In this document: positions 48,999-59,153 of the stretch, piece by piece
Position numbering within the stretch: position 1 is the first letter of the stretch
Layout: every line of letters begins with the position of its first letter
From: Aggregatilineales bacterium
Lineage (GTDB): Bacteria > Chloroflexota > Anaerolineae > Aggregatilineales > Phototrophicaceae
Length of the DNA: 64,000 bases
Assembly (NCBI GenBank): GCA_030834905.1
Contig: JAUQWZ010000004.1
Coordinates: forward strand, 1 to 64,000
Reading direction: 5' to 3'
The notes under the pieces: generated by a model
What the model was told of the DNA's origin: nothing
Databases searched by the model: none
What the model saw: the letters and a program-made list of their open reading frames with translations, nothing else
Translations under genes and position numbers: made by a program

Positions 48999-49694
48999 AT
49001 GGACGCATTGATGGGACGTCGTGGAGCCCTGCGTGGACTGAATACTGTCGATCCGACGCAGTTCATCGAATTTGATTCTCGCTTGCGTGGCAAGTTGTTC
49101 GGCGCAGTGGTGCTGCTCGCACTCATCATCGGTGTACTGATGGGTGGGGATGTTTTGTTTCCATACATCCCTGCCTCAATTCAACTTCCAGAGAAGATTT
49201 CATTCTCTCCAGATGGCGCATTCACGTACACGGCGTTTCACCTGAACAATGCGATTGTGCTGTTTGAGACAGTGATACGTCCACTAGTCGTTGTTGCGTC
49301 TTGGTTTGGACTGTTGCTGCTGCTTTGTGTATTGATGGTGACTGGGTTTGGACGGCTGCGTGTACGTCTCAGTACGTTTCGCTTCGCATCCTTGTCCTTG
49401 AGTATCGCATCACTTCCATCACTCATCCTGACGTTGTGGCTCGGTTTTTGCCTCACTTTGATCGGAGTCGGGGTTACACTTTGGGGGATAGACTCTTCGC
49501 GGGAGTCATCTTATCTTGTTTTGGGCGTAAGCCTTGCGCTCTTCATGTTCTTCACTTGGATGCGAGGACGAACGAGCGGATTAACCGGAATGCTTTTTCT
49601 TTCGTTTGCATTTATAAGTTTGTTGGTAGCTTTATTTGCAGGTGTGTTTGGGATTCTTGACTGGTTAGGTTCGCGCGCAAGTTTCAGCTTGTAA
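48999..49694 (+). CDS. multi-pass membrane protein
   Basis: About five hydrophobic segments (LFGAVVLLALIIGVLMG, LVVVASWFGLLLLLCVLMV, etc.). Confidence 0.65.
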   Translation: MDALMGRRGALRGLNTVDPTQFIEFDSRLRGKLFGAVVLLALIIGVLMGGDVLFPYIPASIQLPEKISFSPDGAFTYTAFHLNNAIVLFETVIRPLVVVASWFGLLLLLCVLMVTGFGRLRVRLSTFRFASLSLSIASLPSLILTLWLGFCLTLIGVGVTLWGIDSSRESSYLVLGVSLALFMFFTWMRGRTSGLTGMLFLSFAFISLLVALFAGVFGILDWLGSRASFSL

Positions 49695-49778
49695 AGTGTA
49701 CAATTTGCTGCTTGCTTTTCTAAATTCACCATACTCGTGAGATCAATCAACAGCATCTCACTTCACAGGAGACGATAA

Positions 49779-52700
49779 ATGTTTCGTAGAAACAAACAGA
49801 AGCAAACCGGAAACACTAATGACGTCAACAATACCAACTATGCGGTAGAAGATGACTATGGAACGTACATTCAATCCATACATGCCATCGTAGAAGCGAG
49901 GCGCAGGTACGATGACCAACGTGCTGTGCTGGCAACATGTGATAGGTTCGTCGCACAATCTAACGCATACGGAAACGATCAGCGTCTTACAATCGATGGC
50001 GCTTTCTCTAGTGGCATTGAAAACGCCTCGTCGAGTGCGACTTTGAGTCGAGTTCAGCAAGTGCAATTGAATGAGTGGGAAATTCGTCAAGCGAATGAGT
50101 CAAATCAAAATCTTGATGTTCTACGAATGGAAAGGTTTCTGCAGTCGATCATTCAGGAAATTGAGCAGGAGCTTCAACAGCATTATTCTTTGAAGGATCA
50201 ACTTGAGAAAGTGAACGCAACCATCCAACGCGCTCGCCTTTGGATTATTTTCTGGATCATTGGGGGCGCTCTTGGTTTCTTTTTTATCAGTGGGTATGAC
50301 AGGTTTTCAAGACCAGTCATTCTTGGAGCGATAGGATTATTTCTACTTATCTGTATTGGGCGGTTCATCGGTCGCTCCAGCGAACGTGGGCGTATCGTAA
50401 GTAATATTCACCGTATGCGCGATAAAGTTTATCGCTTGGTGGCAGACGTTCGGGCGATTCAGGGTCAACAGTCCGTCAGAGTGGGTGAATTCGCAAGCCA
50501 ATTTGAGTCTGTACGCAAATCCTCTGTGAAAACCGTCGAGGATGTGCTGCGTCGATATGACGGACCCGAAGAAGCGAATGGTGTTGAACGCCAATTGGCT
50601 CAGCCTTGGTCACGACTCGAAACCAATTCAGACTACAAACCGCGTACTGCTGGCTTGGGTGCACCGGTTATCCGTGTCGGAACATTTCAAATTCCCACGC
50701 TGTCAGAGACTCAGGTGCTTCCAGCGATGGTGCCGCTGCTGTCAAAAACAAATGAGGACGCATTAAACGACGGTCATCTGATCATGGTAGCTGGAAAGGC
50801 AACTCGTGAAATTGCAATATCCACACTGCAAAGTGAAGCGCTGCGCATTCTAGCAGGTTTTCCAGCCCGAAAGGCACGTTTCACTTTTATCGATCCTATT
50901 GGGATGGGCAACGCATTTCCATTCAAGCGTCTACCTGACTTCATTACCGGTCCGAAATCATACACACGTGAAGATGACATAAAAGAGCAGCTCCGAGCGC
51001 TTGTAAATCATCTGGAGTTGGTAGTTCAAAAGTATCTCGCAGCCGACTTCAAGCACATCGAGGAATTTAACGAAGCCTCGAACTATATCAAGGAAGCTTA
51101 CCGCTTCCTCTTCGTCGCCGACTTTCCGTACGGCTTTGACCGCAGCGCAATCGAGGATATCAAAAAGCTGATCGCAAATGGACCTCGTGCGGGCATTTAT
51201 GTTGTAATGCATGTTGATCCATCCCTAGATAAGCCAAGAGATCTCAATTTTGAGACGATGTTCTTCCCGCACTCCACTGTGCTTCAGGAACAAAACGGCG
51301 CTTTTGTGCTAACTTTCCCGAAGTCTATACAGACCGCCTACAAGCTCAATGCACTTCAAGTTGTGCCTGATCGTTCGCCCGCAACAGAATGGATCAACCG
51401 CTTTGCAGCGAATTTGATCGAATCATCACGCTCTGTTACAGCGAGTGGCGTTCCATTTAGTGAACTCGCGCCACCACCAGAGGAAGTCTGGACAGGTGAC
51501 GCAAGGCGCGATATTCATGTCCCATTCGGATTGAGCGGGGCTTTAGATCGTCTTGACTTCCGTTTGGGCGAATGGGAAGACTCAAGTGGGCAAAAGGTAA
51601 CAGTAAATCAGGCACTCTTGACAGGTAAACCTGGCTCGGGCAAAAGCTTCACATTGCACGCGATTATCTGTAACTTGGCGCTTCACTATCCCCCCACCGA
51701 ACTCCATATGTACCTACTCGATTACAAAGAGGGTGTGGAATTCCGAATGTACACCGACAAGAAAGTGGGCGTATCTGGAGGAAGCGCCAGTAATGGTTCG
51801 TCAGATGGCACTGACGACACAACTGTTCCTCGCCCACTTCCCCATGCTCAAGTTGTCGCGATTGAAAGTGAGCGAGAGTTTGGTCTAAGTGTACTGCGAA
51901 AACTGCAGGCTGAAATCGCCTCTCGTGGTCAGCTATTCAAAGAAGCTGGTGTAAGTGAACTTGCTGATTACCGGCGCGTTCGCCCCACTGAGACGCTCCC
52001 ACGCATCCTTTTGGTGATTGATGAATTCCAAGTGCTGTTCGTTGAGAATGACACGATTGCAGCAGAAGCAAATCGTTTGTTAGATGATATTGCTCGGCGC
52101 GGACGATCATTCGGCTTGCACATGCTGCTGTCTTCACAATCGCCGAATGTGGCAAATATGAGCCGTGACATCTATTCACGTGTCGATCTGCGGCTTGTAC
52201 TTCAGCTAGACAAAAATTCGGCTGCTGTCGCGCTCGCAGATGGAAATGCTGATGCAGTTGATATGCTGGACCGCCCCGGCGAAATCATCGTAAATGCACA
52301 AGCAGGGCGTAAAGACGCGAACATACTGGGTCAAGTGGCAAATATGACCGGTGCTGCTCGCGAACAGGTATTGGATGATCTGCAAGCAATTGCACAATCT
52401 AAGCAGTGGCGACGAACAACAAATTTAGTTGTGTTTCGCGGAAATGAGCCATCGAGTGTTCGTGAAAACACCAAGTTGAATACACTTCTGGAACGTCGCA
52501 GTTGGGGCGAAGCAATTACTCATCAAGGTACAGCGATCCGCTGGCGCGACTACTTTGGCGACCCAGACTGGGTTGATAACGAAAAACCCCTTGTGGCGTG
52601 GATTGGAGAAGCAATCAGAATTGGTTCACACGCTTCAATAACCCTGCGGCGTCGAGCGCGATCCAACGCATTAATTGTCGGTTCTGACGAAGCAAGTGTG

Positions 52701-53411
52701 TTTGGTATGCTTGGCGGATTGGTTTTGAGTACAGTTGCTATGTACTCACCAGAACAAGCAGAATTTGCATTTATTGATCTTAGCCAACCAGATGAAAGTT
52801 GGTCGGATGTTGCTGAGGATTTTGCTCGATACTTCCCCTACCGTTTCACTATTGGTGAACGAGGAGCGGCATCGAAAGAAGGCGGTATAGAAGTTGTGCG
52901 TGCGATTGAGGTACTTGACCGGGTGAACGAAGTTTTGGTTGAGCGTAAACGCCGCCGGGATGAGGGTGAAGATGAAAGTACTTTCCCAACGCTGATCTTC
53001 ATTATCGGCGGATTGCATAAACTTCAGCAGCTTCGACCAGTTATGGGGACAGTACGAGAAGAAGCGTCCGAAAAAGCCAAAGTTTTGAACTCGATTGTAG
53101 CTCAAGGACCCGAACTCGGTATTCACACAGTGGTGTGGGTAGATAGTATGCAGGTCTTTGAACGCACAATGCAAAGCCGTGCATGGCTGACTCACTTCGA
53201 CCTGCGAATTGCATTAACTATTCCGGCTAACGATTCACAAATGCTTTTCGGCGATTCATCGGCAAGCAAATTGCCTAGACTTCGCGGTTATACGCGTGAC
53301 GAGTCCTCGCCGCAAGGTCTGGAGAAATTCAAACCGTACTCCCTGCCACCAGTTGATCTCATTCAAAGAATTGGCAGGTCATTGAAGTCACGTGCGTCAG
53401 AAAAAGCCTAG
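49779..53411 (+). CDS. FtsK/SpoIIIE-family ATPase, EccC/YukB-like (T7SS-like)
   Basis: Coiled coil + two TM segments (LWIIFWIIGGALGFFFISG; ILGAIGLFLLICIG), central LLTGKPGSGKSFTLHAIICNLAL, ILLVIDEFQVLF, flanking degenerate FtsK domains. Confidence 0.8.
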   Translation: MFRRNKQKQTGNTNDVNNTNYAVEDDYGTYIQSIHAIVEARRRYDDQRAVLATCDRFVAQSNAYGNDQRLTIDGAFSSGIENASSSATLSRVQQVQLNEWEIRQANESNQNLDVLRMERFLQSIIQEIEQELQQHYSLKDQLEKVNATIQRARLWIIFWIIGGALGFFFISGYDRFSRPVILGAIGLFLLICIGRFIGRSSERGRIVSNIHRMRDKVYRLVADVRAIQGQQSVRVGEFASQFESVRKSSVKTVEDVLRRYDGPEEANGVERQLAQPWSRLETNSDYKPRTAGLGAPVIRVGTFQIPTLSETQVLPAMVPLLSKTNEDALNDGHLIMVAGKATREIAISTLQSEALRILAGFPARKARFTFIDPIGMGNAFPFKRLPDFITGPKSYTREDDIKEQLRALVNHLELVVQKYLAADFKHIEEFNEASNYIKEAYRFLFVADFPYGFDRSAIEDIKKLIANGPRAGIYVVMHVDPSLDKPRDLNFETMFFPHSTVLQEQNGAFVLTFPKSIQTAYKLNALQVVPDRSPATEWINRFAANLIESSRSVTASGVPFSELAPPPEEVWTGDARRDIHVPFGLSGALDRLDFRLGEWEDSSGQKVTVNQALLTGKPGSGKSFTLHAIICNLALHYPPTELHMYLLDYKEGVEFRMYTDKKVGVSGGSASNGSSDGTDDTTVPRPLPHAQVVAIESEREFGLSVLRKLQAEIASRGQLFKEAGVSELADYRRVRPTETLPRILLVIDEFQVLFVENDTIAAEANRLLDDIARRGRSFGLHMLLSSQSPNVANMSRDIYSRVDLRLVLQLDKNSAAVALADGNADAVDMLDRPGEIIVNAQAGRKDANILGQVANMTGAAREQVLDDLQAIAQSKQWRRTTNLVVFRGNEPSSVRENTKLNTLLERRSWGEAITHQGTAIRWRDYFGDPDWVDNEKPLVAWIGEAIRIGSHASITLRRRARSNALIVGSDEASVFGMLGGLVLSTVAMYSPEQAEFAFIDLSQPDESWSDVAEDFARYFPYRFTIGERGAASKEGGIEVVRAIEVLDRVNEVLVERKRRRDEGEDESTFPTLIFIIGGLHKLQQLRPVMGTVREEASEKAKVLNSIVAQGPELGIHTVVWVDSMQVFERTMQSRAWLTHFDLRIALTIPANDSQMLFGDSSASKLPRLRGYTRDESSPQGLEKFKPYSLPPVDLIQRIGRSLKSRASEKA

Positions 53412-53455
53412 TTTATATCTAGAGATTTTCGTCTACCTATGAAAAGAGGAGTCTC

Positions 53456-53731
53456 ATGAGCGACATTGAAGTTGACCGCAATCAACTTTCTCGGTTTATT
53501 GATACGCTGGCAAGTTTTCAGCGTGTGGTAATTGATGATTGGGCGTTGGTAGAGACAGCTGTAGGAAACGCACAAGAGTCTTGGAAAGGAATGGCATGGG
53601 AACAATTTCACCGAGAATACACAGACATGAAATCAGATGTTGATGCTGCTATCGGCTCAATCAATGATGCGTATAAGTGGTTACTTGACTTCGATGCAAT
53701 TATCCGTGATATAGAAGATAGTCGCCTCTAG
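53456..53731 (+). CDS. WXG100-like small protein
   Basis: 91 aa, helix-turn-helix with AQESWKGMAWEQFHREY (W-x-G). Confidence 0.7.
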   Translation: MSDIEVDRNQLSRFIDTLASFQRVVIDDWALVETAVGNAQESWKGMAWEQFHREYTDMKSDVDAAIGSINDAYKWLLDFDAIIRDIEDSRL

Positions 53732-53738
53732 GGGAGAA

Positions 53739-54032
53739 ATGTTTATGTTTGATCTCGTGAAAGTTGATGCAGAAGCGATCAAAGACATCGTAGCGTCGCT
53801 GCAAAAATACCTTGAGGACCTGCGACGAGACTGGAATCAGGTGCGAAGCAGTTGGAGCGATCTGTCTCTAGCTTGGAACGATCCACAGAGACAGAAGTTT
53901 GAGCCAGTCTACATGCGTATTCTGGCAACTTTTGCAGAAAGTGAACGGCAGACTGAAAGCTTTATCAGCTTTCTGAATAATCAATTGACCTTGATTGAGC
54001 AGCGCAAGAGCCGCCTGAACAACCTGCAATAA
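53739..54032 (+). CDS. WXG100-like small protein
   Basis: 97 aa, WSDLSLAWNDPQRQKFEPVY (W-x-D). Confidence 0.65.
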   Translation: MFMFDLVKVDAEAIKDIVASLQKYLEDLRRDWNQVRSSWSDLSLAWNDPQRQKFEPVYMRILATFAESERQTESFISFLNNQLTLIEQRKSRLNNLQ

Positions 54033-54057
54033 GTGCTTTAAAGGAGCAACTCTAGCA

Positions 54058-54498
54058 ATGGGGATTGTGCGAATCAGTTTAGACCCGATGAGGAGTCTGA
54101 GCGAGAGAGTTGCTCAAGTTAATGAGCAGACTCATGTTACCCTGTTGGAAGTACTTAGAACCATCGAAACGGTCGAAGTGAAATTACAAGTTCATGTCAA
54201 CGAATGTGAAGCAATCCTAAACAGCGCTCGTGACAGTTTATCATCTTGCTTAGGGCGCGAGAATGCAGAATGTAGTTACGAAGAAGCGCAGGTTCGCGAA
54301 GCAGAGAATCGATTAGAGAATGCGCGCCAAATACTTCGGACTTTCCAAGAGGCAGTTGAAAAATATCAATCAATCGAACCTAATGGGAGACGCTTAGCTG
54401 ACCAAGGGCTTCCCCAAATTACAAGTTATATAGATCGAATATTCGCAACCCTAGATCGACTTCGTGGATTGCAAACTGGACTTGCCAAATCGGATTAA
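54058..54498 (+). CDS. coiled-coil protein of the WXG100 cluster
   Basis: 146-aa helical protein in the same operon. Confidence 0.6.
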   Translation: MGIVRISLDPMRSLSERVAQVNEQTHVTLLEVLRTIETVEVKLQVHVNECEAILNSARDSLSSCLGRENAECSYEEAQVREAENRLENARQILRTFQEAVEKYQSIEPNGRRLADQGLPQITSYIDRIFATLDRLRGLQTGLAKSD

Positions 54499-54509
54499 GG
54501 CTAACAGCA

Positions 54510-54749
54510 TTGAACAATTTTTATCAAGAGATTGATCGTTTGTATGAATTATGGCGCTCGATGCAGCATGAGTTCCTTAATGTCTCAAACGAATGGCACG
54601 GTGATGGTATGCGTTCTTTTACGATCAATTTGTGGGAACCGTGTGAACAAGATGGAACTCGTTACCTCGACGGACTGCGAGATCTAGAGCTTGCCGTTTC
54701 ATATGTGGAAGATTACCTGAATTCCCAACCACATCAATCACTTCACTGA
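54510..54749 (+). CDS. WXG100-like small protein
   Basis: 79 aa, LNVSNEWHGDGMRSFTINLWEP (W-x-G); alternative start codon. Confidence 0.55.
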   Translation: MNNFYQEIDRLYELWRSMQHEFLNVSNEWHGDGMRSFTINLWEPCEQDGTRYLDGLRDLELAVSYVEDYLNSQPHQSLH

Positions 54750-54914
54750 ATATCTGCTCTTAACATGTCCTCGCACAACCGCCGACGCGGCGACTCTACA
54801 GCGCGTGATCCCTTCCTCTCAAACACCGGCAGGTAGTACGCTGCCCCCATCCCTGCGGGACGTGACCACCGAACCACCTACCTAAAAAGCCTCCCCTATA
54901 ACCGCAATCGACAA

Positions 54915-54943
54915 AGCGCCGACCTCACGGGGTCGGCTTTTTT
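54915..54943 (+). terminator. Rho-independent terminator
   Basis: GCCGACC-tcacgg-GGTCGGC followed by TTTTTT. Confidence 0.75.
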
Positions 54944-55036
54944 GTTTGACAGGCTCCTTCCCTGCGCTGTTCCTGCGTGCTTGAGCGGTTGCGCTCAACG
55001 CGCTGGCAGATTCCAGCATGAGAGGGAGTATTCACC

Positions 55037-55969
55037 ATGACTTCTGAGTTCCGCAGCAAGATTCGCCCGTATCCGCGTGCTGCTGTGTACCCAACTGGCT
55101 GGACAGGCGATCTGACGTTCCAGCAAATCTACGACGATCTCACCCATTACGCCTCGAACGTGATGAAGAACTTCGGTGTGTTCGAGGATGAGTTACCCGA
55201 CTGCTTGCAGTTCGGCTTCATGGCGCTGTGGGAAACGCTCGTTGAGCAGCGTGATTTCCTCGCGGAGAAAACGCGCAAGCAGACGGTGTTCTTCATCTTG
55301 GCACGCTGCAAAATCTCAACGATCCGCTACCAAGCGAACCAGTACGACAGCCTCGACGCGCTGATCAAGAGTGACCGTCGTGATACCGCCGACGAGAATG
55401 TGATCGATGGCTTGCAGCACCAACAGGGCGAACGGTGGGCAGTTTGGGCAACCGAAATCGACATGCGGATCGACATCGAGCGGATCATGCACAAACTGGC
55501 GAACAAGTACCTGTCGTCAACGAAACACTTGGTCGCGCTGTATTACCACACAACGCAGGTGGGCAAAGAAGCCGCCGCGAATATCGTCACGACCGACGTG
55601 TGGCGTTGGTATCAGCGCTACGGGTTGTACGTTCAGCAGGAACTCCAGTATGAGTTTGCAGAAGTGTTCTTGGAAACGCACACCTACCCCCCTCCGGGGT
55701 TGTTCGAACAGCCGGTCGAGCATCCGAGTCATGGAAGATTCACTTCGCCTTACCACTGGCGCGAACAGTACAAGCACGGGAATACGGCTCCTGCCGAGGC
55801 ACTGCTGGAGCAGTATCGGCACACGAAATGTGTCTCGGCGGCACTGCGGGCACAGTTGGAAGGGAAAACGTACCGGCAGGCTGCAATCGACAACGGATAC
55901 AGTCCGGCATCCTTTCCGAAATACATGAAGCGGGCGGCGCGATTGCTTAGGGATGCTTATGCCGCGTGA
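55037..55969 (+). CDS. sigma-70-like/HTH regulatory protein
   Basis: DELPDCLQFGFMALWETLVEQ (sigma region 2-like) and C-terminal GKTYRQAAIDNGYSPASFPKYMKRAARLLRDAY. Confidence 0.5.
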   Translation: MTSEFRSKIRPYPRAAVYPTGWTGDLTFQQIYDDLTHYASNVMKNFGVFEDELPDCLQFGFMALWETLVEQRDFLAEKTRKQTVFFILARCKISTIRYQANQYDSLDALIKSDRRDTADENVIDGLQHQQGERWAVWATEIDMRIDIERIMHKLANKYLSSTKHLVALYYHTTQVGKEAAANIVTTDVWRWYQRYGLYVQQELQYEFAEVFLETHTYPPPGLFEQPVEHPSHGRFTSPYHWREQYKHGNTAPAEALLEQYRHTKCVSAALRAQLEGKTYRQAAIDNGYSPASFPKYMKRAARLLRDAYAA

Positions 55970-56031
55970 GCGCGAAATCATCTTGGCTGGGGACGCTAAC
56001 TCCAGCCATTCTTCGATTCTCGGCAAATACC

Positions 56032-56970
56032 TCACGAATGTGGCCCCAAGAATCGATCCCCGTTGAAGTGAATCAGATGTTCGGGTACTTCGGCGATCCA
56101 GACCTCGGTTTCCCAAGCGATATTCCGCATATGCCGCCGAAACTCTGCAAACGTCGGAAATGCCGTGACGAAGATTTTCCCCGCCGAGCAGTCTTTCAGC
56201 ATGGCGTTGAGTTCAACGATGCGCTTGGGTGTCATGGGTCCGTGCGAAGTGACCACTTCAATCAAGTACAGCCACTTCTTTTCATGCAGATAGAGGATGA
56301 TATCTGGCAGCTTGTCATGCTCGGTGACTGGAACGCCGAGTTCGACAAGCTGTTGGGCGGCGATATACAGGTCTTTATCGGCGGTATCCCCCAGATAGAG
56401 CAGCAGTGCTCCCGACGCAAACTGAGGCGCGAACAACCGGATCACCTGCGCTTGAAGTTGATTATGTTCACCGGGCGAGAGCATGAGCGCCGAACCATCG
56501 GGGACTGTCACTGCTACGCCGACCGCCTGCCGTGAAGCAGCGTACAAGGTGATCAAACTCCCCTGTGTTGTCTTGAAGCGCTCAACTGTACTGTCCCATT
56601 CCGCGCTGCCGTAGGTTCGCACCGCTGCAAGCGCCGCCTCGCTGATCGCATAATGTGCCTTGGGGCTGTTAGTGGGCAGCGAAGGCGCATCCGGGTTGTA
56701 ATCGGCGATCCGTCCCTGCACGAACTGGTGAAGCACCTGACGCCGGAATGTTTCGCGGGTGTTGGGAGCATAAGCGCGATCATAGGCATCACGGATAAAG
56801 TTCATGATTCCTTTGGTCACGGTCAAACTTTGGCGCTGCGCCGATGACCAGCGATCCTCCGGTTTCAGACCGCACAGGGCGAGTAATGTCAGTGCCGCCA
56901 TCTCGTTGTGCTGTGAAGGGGGCATTCCGAGAGCGGCAAGAATTTCTTGAGCTTCGATGATTTCAGGCAT
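56032..56970 (-). CDS. BsuBI/PstI-family type II restriction endonuclease
   Basis: LPDIILYLHEKKWLYLIEVVTSHGPMTPKRIVELN...KIFVTAFPTFAEF...IAWETEVWIAEVPEHLIHFNGDRFLGP. Confidence 0.88.
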   Translation of the reverse strand: MPEIIEAQEILAALGMPPSQHNEMAALTLLALCGLKPEDRWSSAQRQSLTVTKGIMNFIRDAYDRAYAPNTRETFRRQVLHQFVQGRIADYNPDAPSLPTNSPKAHYAISEAALAAVRTYGSAEWDSTVERFKTTQGSLITLYAASRQAVGVAVTVPDGSALMLSPGEHNQLQAQVIRLFAPQFASGALLLYLGDTADKDLYIAAQQLVELGVPVTEHDKLPDIILYLHEKKWLYLIEVVTSHGPMTPKRIVELNAMLKDCSAGKIFVTAFPTFAEFRRHMRNIAWETEVWIAEVPEHLIHFNGDRFLGPHS

Positions 56971-58513
56971 ACAGACCTAACAATTCGGTGATGAAGGTAT
57001 CAACAGGGGCATCTGAGCGAGCAGATAACCGTCCCAATTCAATGATCAATTCAAGCGGCGGCAGCGGCAGCGCGCGCAGTTCGGTCGCGCTCACCTGTGT
57101 GTTGCCGCTGAATCTGCGAAAGTAAGTATCCATCAGGTTGCTGTTGAGCAGCACCGCCAGCCCGCGCGTTTCCTCAGTCGATAAATCACCACCCGGTCGG
57201 TAAATGTAATTCAGGTGGTTCTCAATCCCGATAACAGGAGTGTCGAAATCAGTGAGGTATGGCGCTGCGGTCAACCGCTGACGCTCTTCTTTGGCGCTGA
57301 ATCGGCGCAGTAGGACGTAGTTTTTATTCGGGAGCAGCAGTTTATCCGCGCCAGCCGTTCGGATGTATTGTGATTTTTGCCGCACCGGCCACGCACAGCG
57401 CATCGGCTGGACATTCTGCATCCACAGCAAGGGTGCATGTGTAAACGGTACATCGCCGTTCGCACTGACAAACTCGGTTGCCCTGAAAGGGACGACGGGA
57501 CCTGTCGAGATTTCCATGCCATAGGCACGCAAACTGCCCGACCACGCGCGCACGATCTCACCGATAGCATCGTCTTCATCTGTCAGAGAAAGATGCAAGA
57601 TATTGTCCGCTCCAAGCACTTCATCTATTGATTTTCGCCTCTGCACAACCTGAGCGAAATCTGCACTGCTGGCACTGGTTGACAGAATTACGTCACTATC
57701 GCGGTCAGAACGCTCCGCTAACAGAATCAGGCTCTCTTGCAATACCTCATCGAATACATCGCGCCGTGACTCGAACAGATGCACCATGCGAGGACGCATT
57801 TTGCCGAAGAAGTATTCACGGAAGCGGCTGAAATACTGCCCGGCGGCATAGCTGCGCGGCGTGATGAACATCCCATGTCCGCCGGGACGGAGCAGCGCGG
57901 CGCTCACCGCCATGAACAGGGCATAAATATTGGGCTGTCCATGAACAACACGTTCCGCTGCCCGCGCGCGTGAATCAGCCTTCGACAGCTTGAAGTAGGG
58001 CGGATTGGCGATCACGGCATCGAAGGGCTGTGGCGTTGTCCAGTAGAGCGCATCCGCATAAGTCAGGACAAAATCCTCTCGCCGGATCATATACGCCAGT
58101 GAATAACCTCGCTTAGCCATCCACTGCTGCGCGTAGCTTAAGCAGCCTTCCAAGCACTGCGCGAGTTCACCGTCGATCTCGAACGCTTCCAACTCGATGT
58201 CTACAGAGGCGATTTCACAGACTGCACACGCGAGTATCCCCAGTCCGGCACCCGGATCGAGTAGGCGGACAGGTTGACCAGCGAGCGGCAGATGCTCTGC
58301 CATGAATCTGGCGGTTGCCAGAGGCGTGAAATACTGTCCGAGCGCTTTGTCTGATCGATTCCAAGAGAGATACCATTGCCTGACGCGGTGCGCGTAAGCC
58401 GCAGGTAGTTCATCAGGAAATGCGTGTGGGAGATTAATCGCCATTACTTTCAAACCGCTGTCATTGAACAGATTTGCTAAAGTCTCATTGTAGCCGAATT
58501 CGCCAGAAATCAT
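56963..58513 (-). CDS. N6-adenine DNA methyltransferase (Eco57I-like)
   Basis: LLDPGAGLGILACAV (motif I), DAVIANPPYFKLSK (motif IV NPPY), PGGHGMFITPRSY; overlaps the endonuclease gene. Confidence 0.88.
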   Translation of the reverse strand: MISGEFGYNETLANLFNDSGLKVMAINLPHAFPDELPAAYAHRVRQWYLSWNRSDKALGQYFTPLATARFMAEHLPLAGQPVRLLDPGAGLGILACAVCEIASVDIELEAFEIDGELAQCLEGCLSYAQQWMAKRGYSLAYMIRREDFVLTYADALYWTTPQPFDAVIANPPYFKLSKADSRARAAERVVHGQPNIYALFMAVSAALLRPGGHGMFITPRSYAAGQYFSRFREYFFGKMRPRMVHLFESRRDVFDEVLQESLILLAERSDRDSDVILSTSASSADFAQVVQRRKSIDEVLGADNILHLSLTDEDDAIGEIVRAWSGSLRAYGMEISTGPVVPFRATEFVSANGDVPFTHAPLLWMQNVQPMRCAWPVRQKSQYIRTAGADKLLLPNKNYVLLRRFSAKEERQRLTAAPYLTDFDTPVIGIENHLNYIYRPGGDLSTEETRGLAVLLNSNLMDTYFRRFSGNTQVSATELRALPLPPLELIIELGRLSARSDAPVDTFITELLGLYA

Positions 58514-58551
58514 AGAATCGTGAGTAGAAGTAACGTGATGAGGAGCAAAAC

Positions 58552-59139
58552 ATGTCCAAAACCACAGCGCCTGTGTTCCAGATCAAGATCACACTTCGGG
58601 ATAGTAATCCACCCATTTGGCGGCGCGTTCTCGTCTCTAGCGAAACGAACCTGTCCCAACTGCACGACATCATACAGACAGCGATGGGCTGGAAAGACAG
58701 TCATCTGCACAAGTTCACCATCGGAATAGTTACTTTCTCTGCCTATTATGAACCCGGCAATCTGGAGGAACTCGTCGCGATCGATGAGCGCTATGTGAAA
58801 CTGCTGCAATTGGTCGCCCCATTTCGACCGTTTCATGGTGATTTCCACTTCGCCTTTGAATACGAATACGACTTTGGCGATACCTGGACGCATGACGTGG
58901 TATTTGAGGATATCCTTGATCCCGATCCTAAGCACAAAGTGCCGATTTGCATTGGGGGAGAGCGTGCCTGCCCGCCAGAGGATGTCGGCGGGATATACGG
59001 TTACGAAACCTTTGTCGAAGCGATCAAGAACCCGGATCATCCCGAACACGAAACCTACACCGAATGGATGGGACGTGAGTTCGATCCCGCAGTGTTTGAT
59101 GTGAATGCAGTCAACGAGGCGCTGCGCGGGCTGAAGTAA
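58552..59139 (+). CDS. plasmid pRiA4b ORF-3 family protein
   Basis: FQIKITLRDSNPPIWRRVLVSSETNLSQLHDIIQTAMGWKDSHLHKF...FEYEYDFGDTWTHDV. Confidence 0.88.
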   Translation: MSKTTAPVFQIKITLRDSNPPIWRRVLVSSETNLSQLHDIIQTAMGWKDSHLHKFTIGIVTFSAYYEPGNLEELVAIDERYVKLLQLVAPFRPFHGDFHFAFEYEYDFGDTWTHDVVFEDILDPDPKHKVPICIGGERACPPEDVGGIYGYETFVEAIKNPDHPEHETYTEWMGREFDPAVFDVNAVNEALRGLK

Positions 59140-59153
59140 GTGAGGATAACCAG

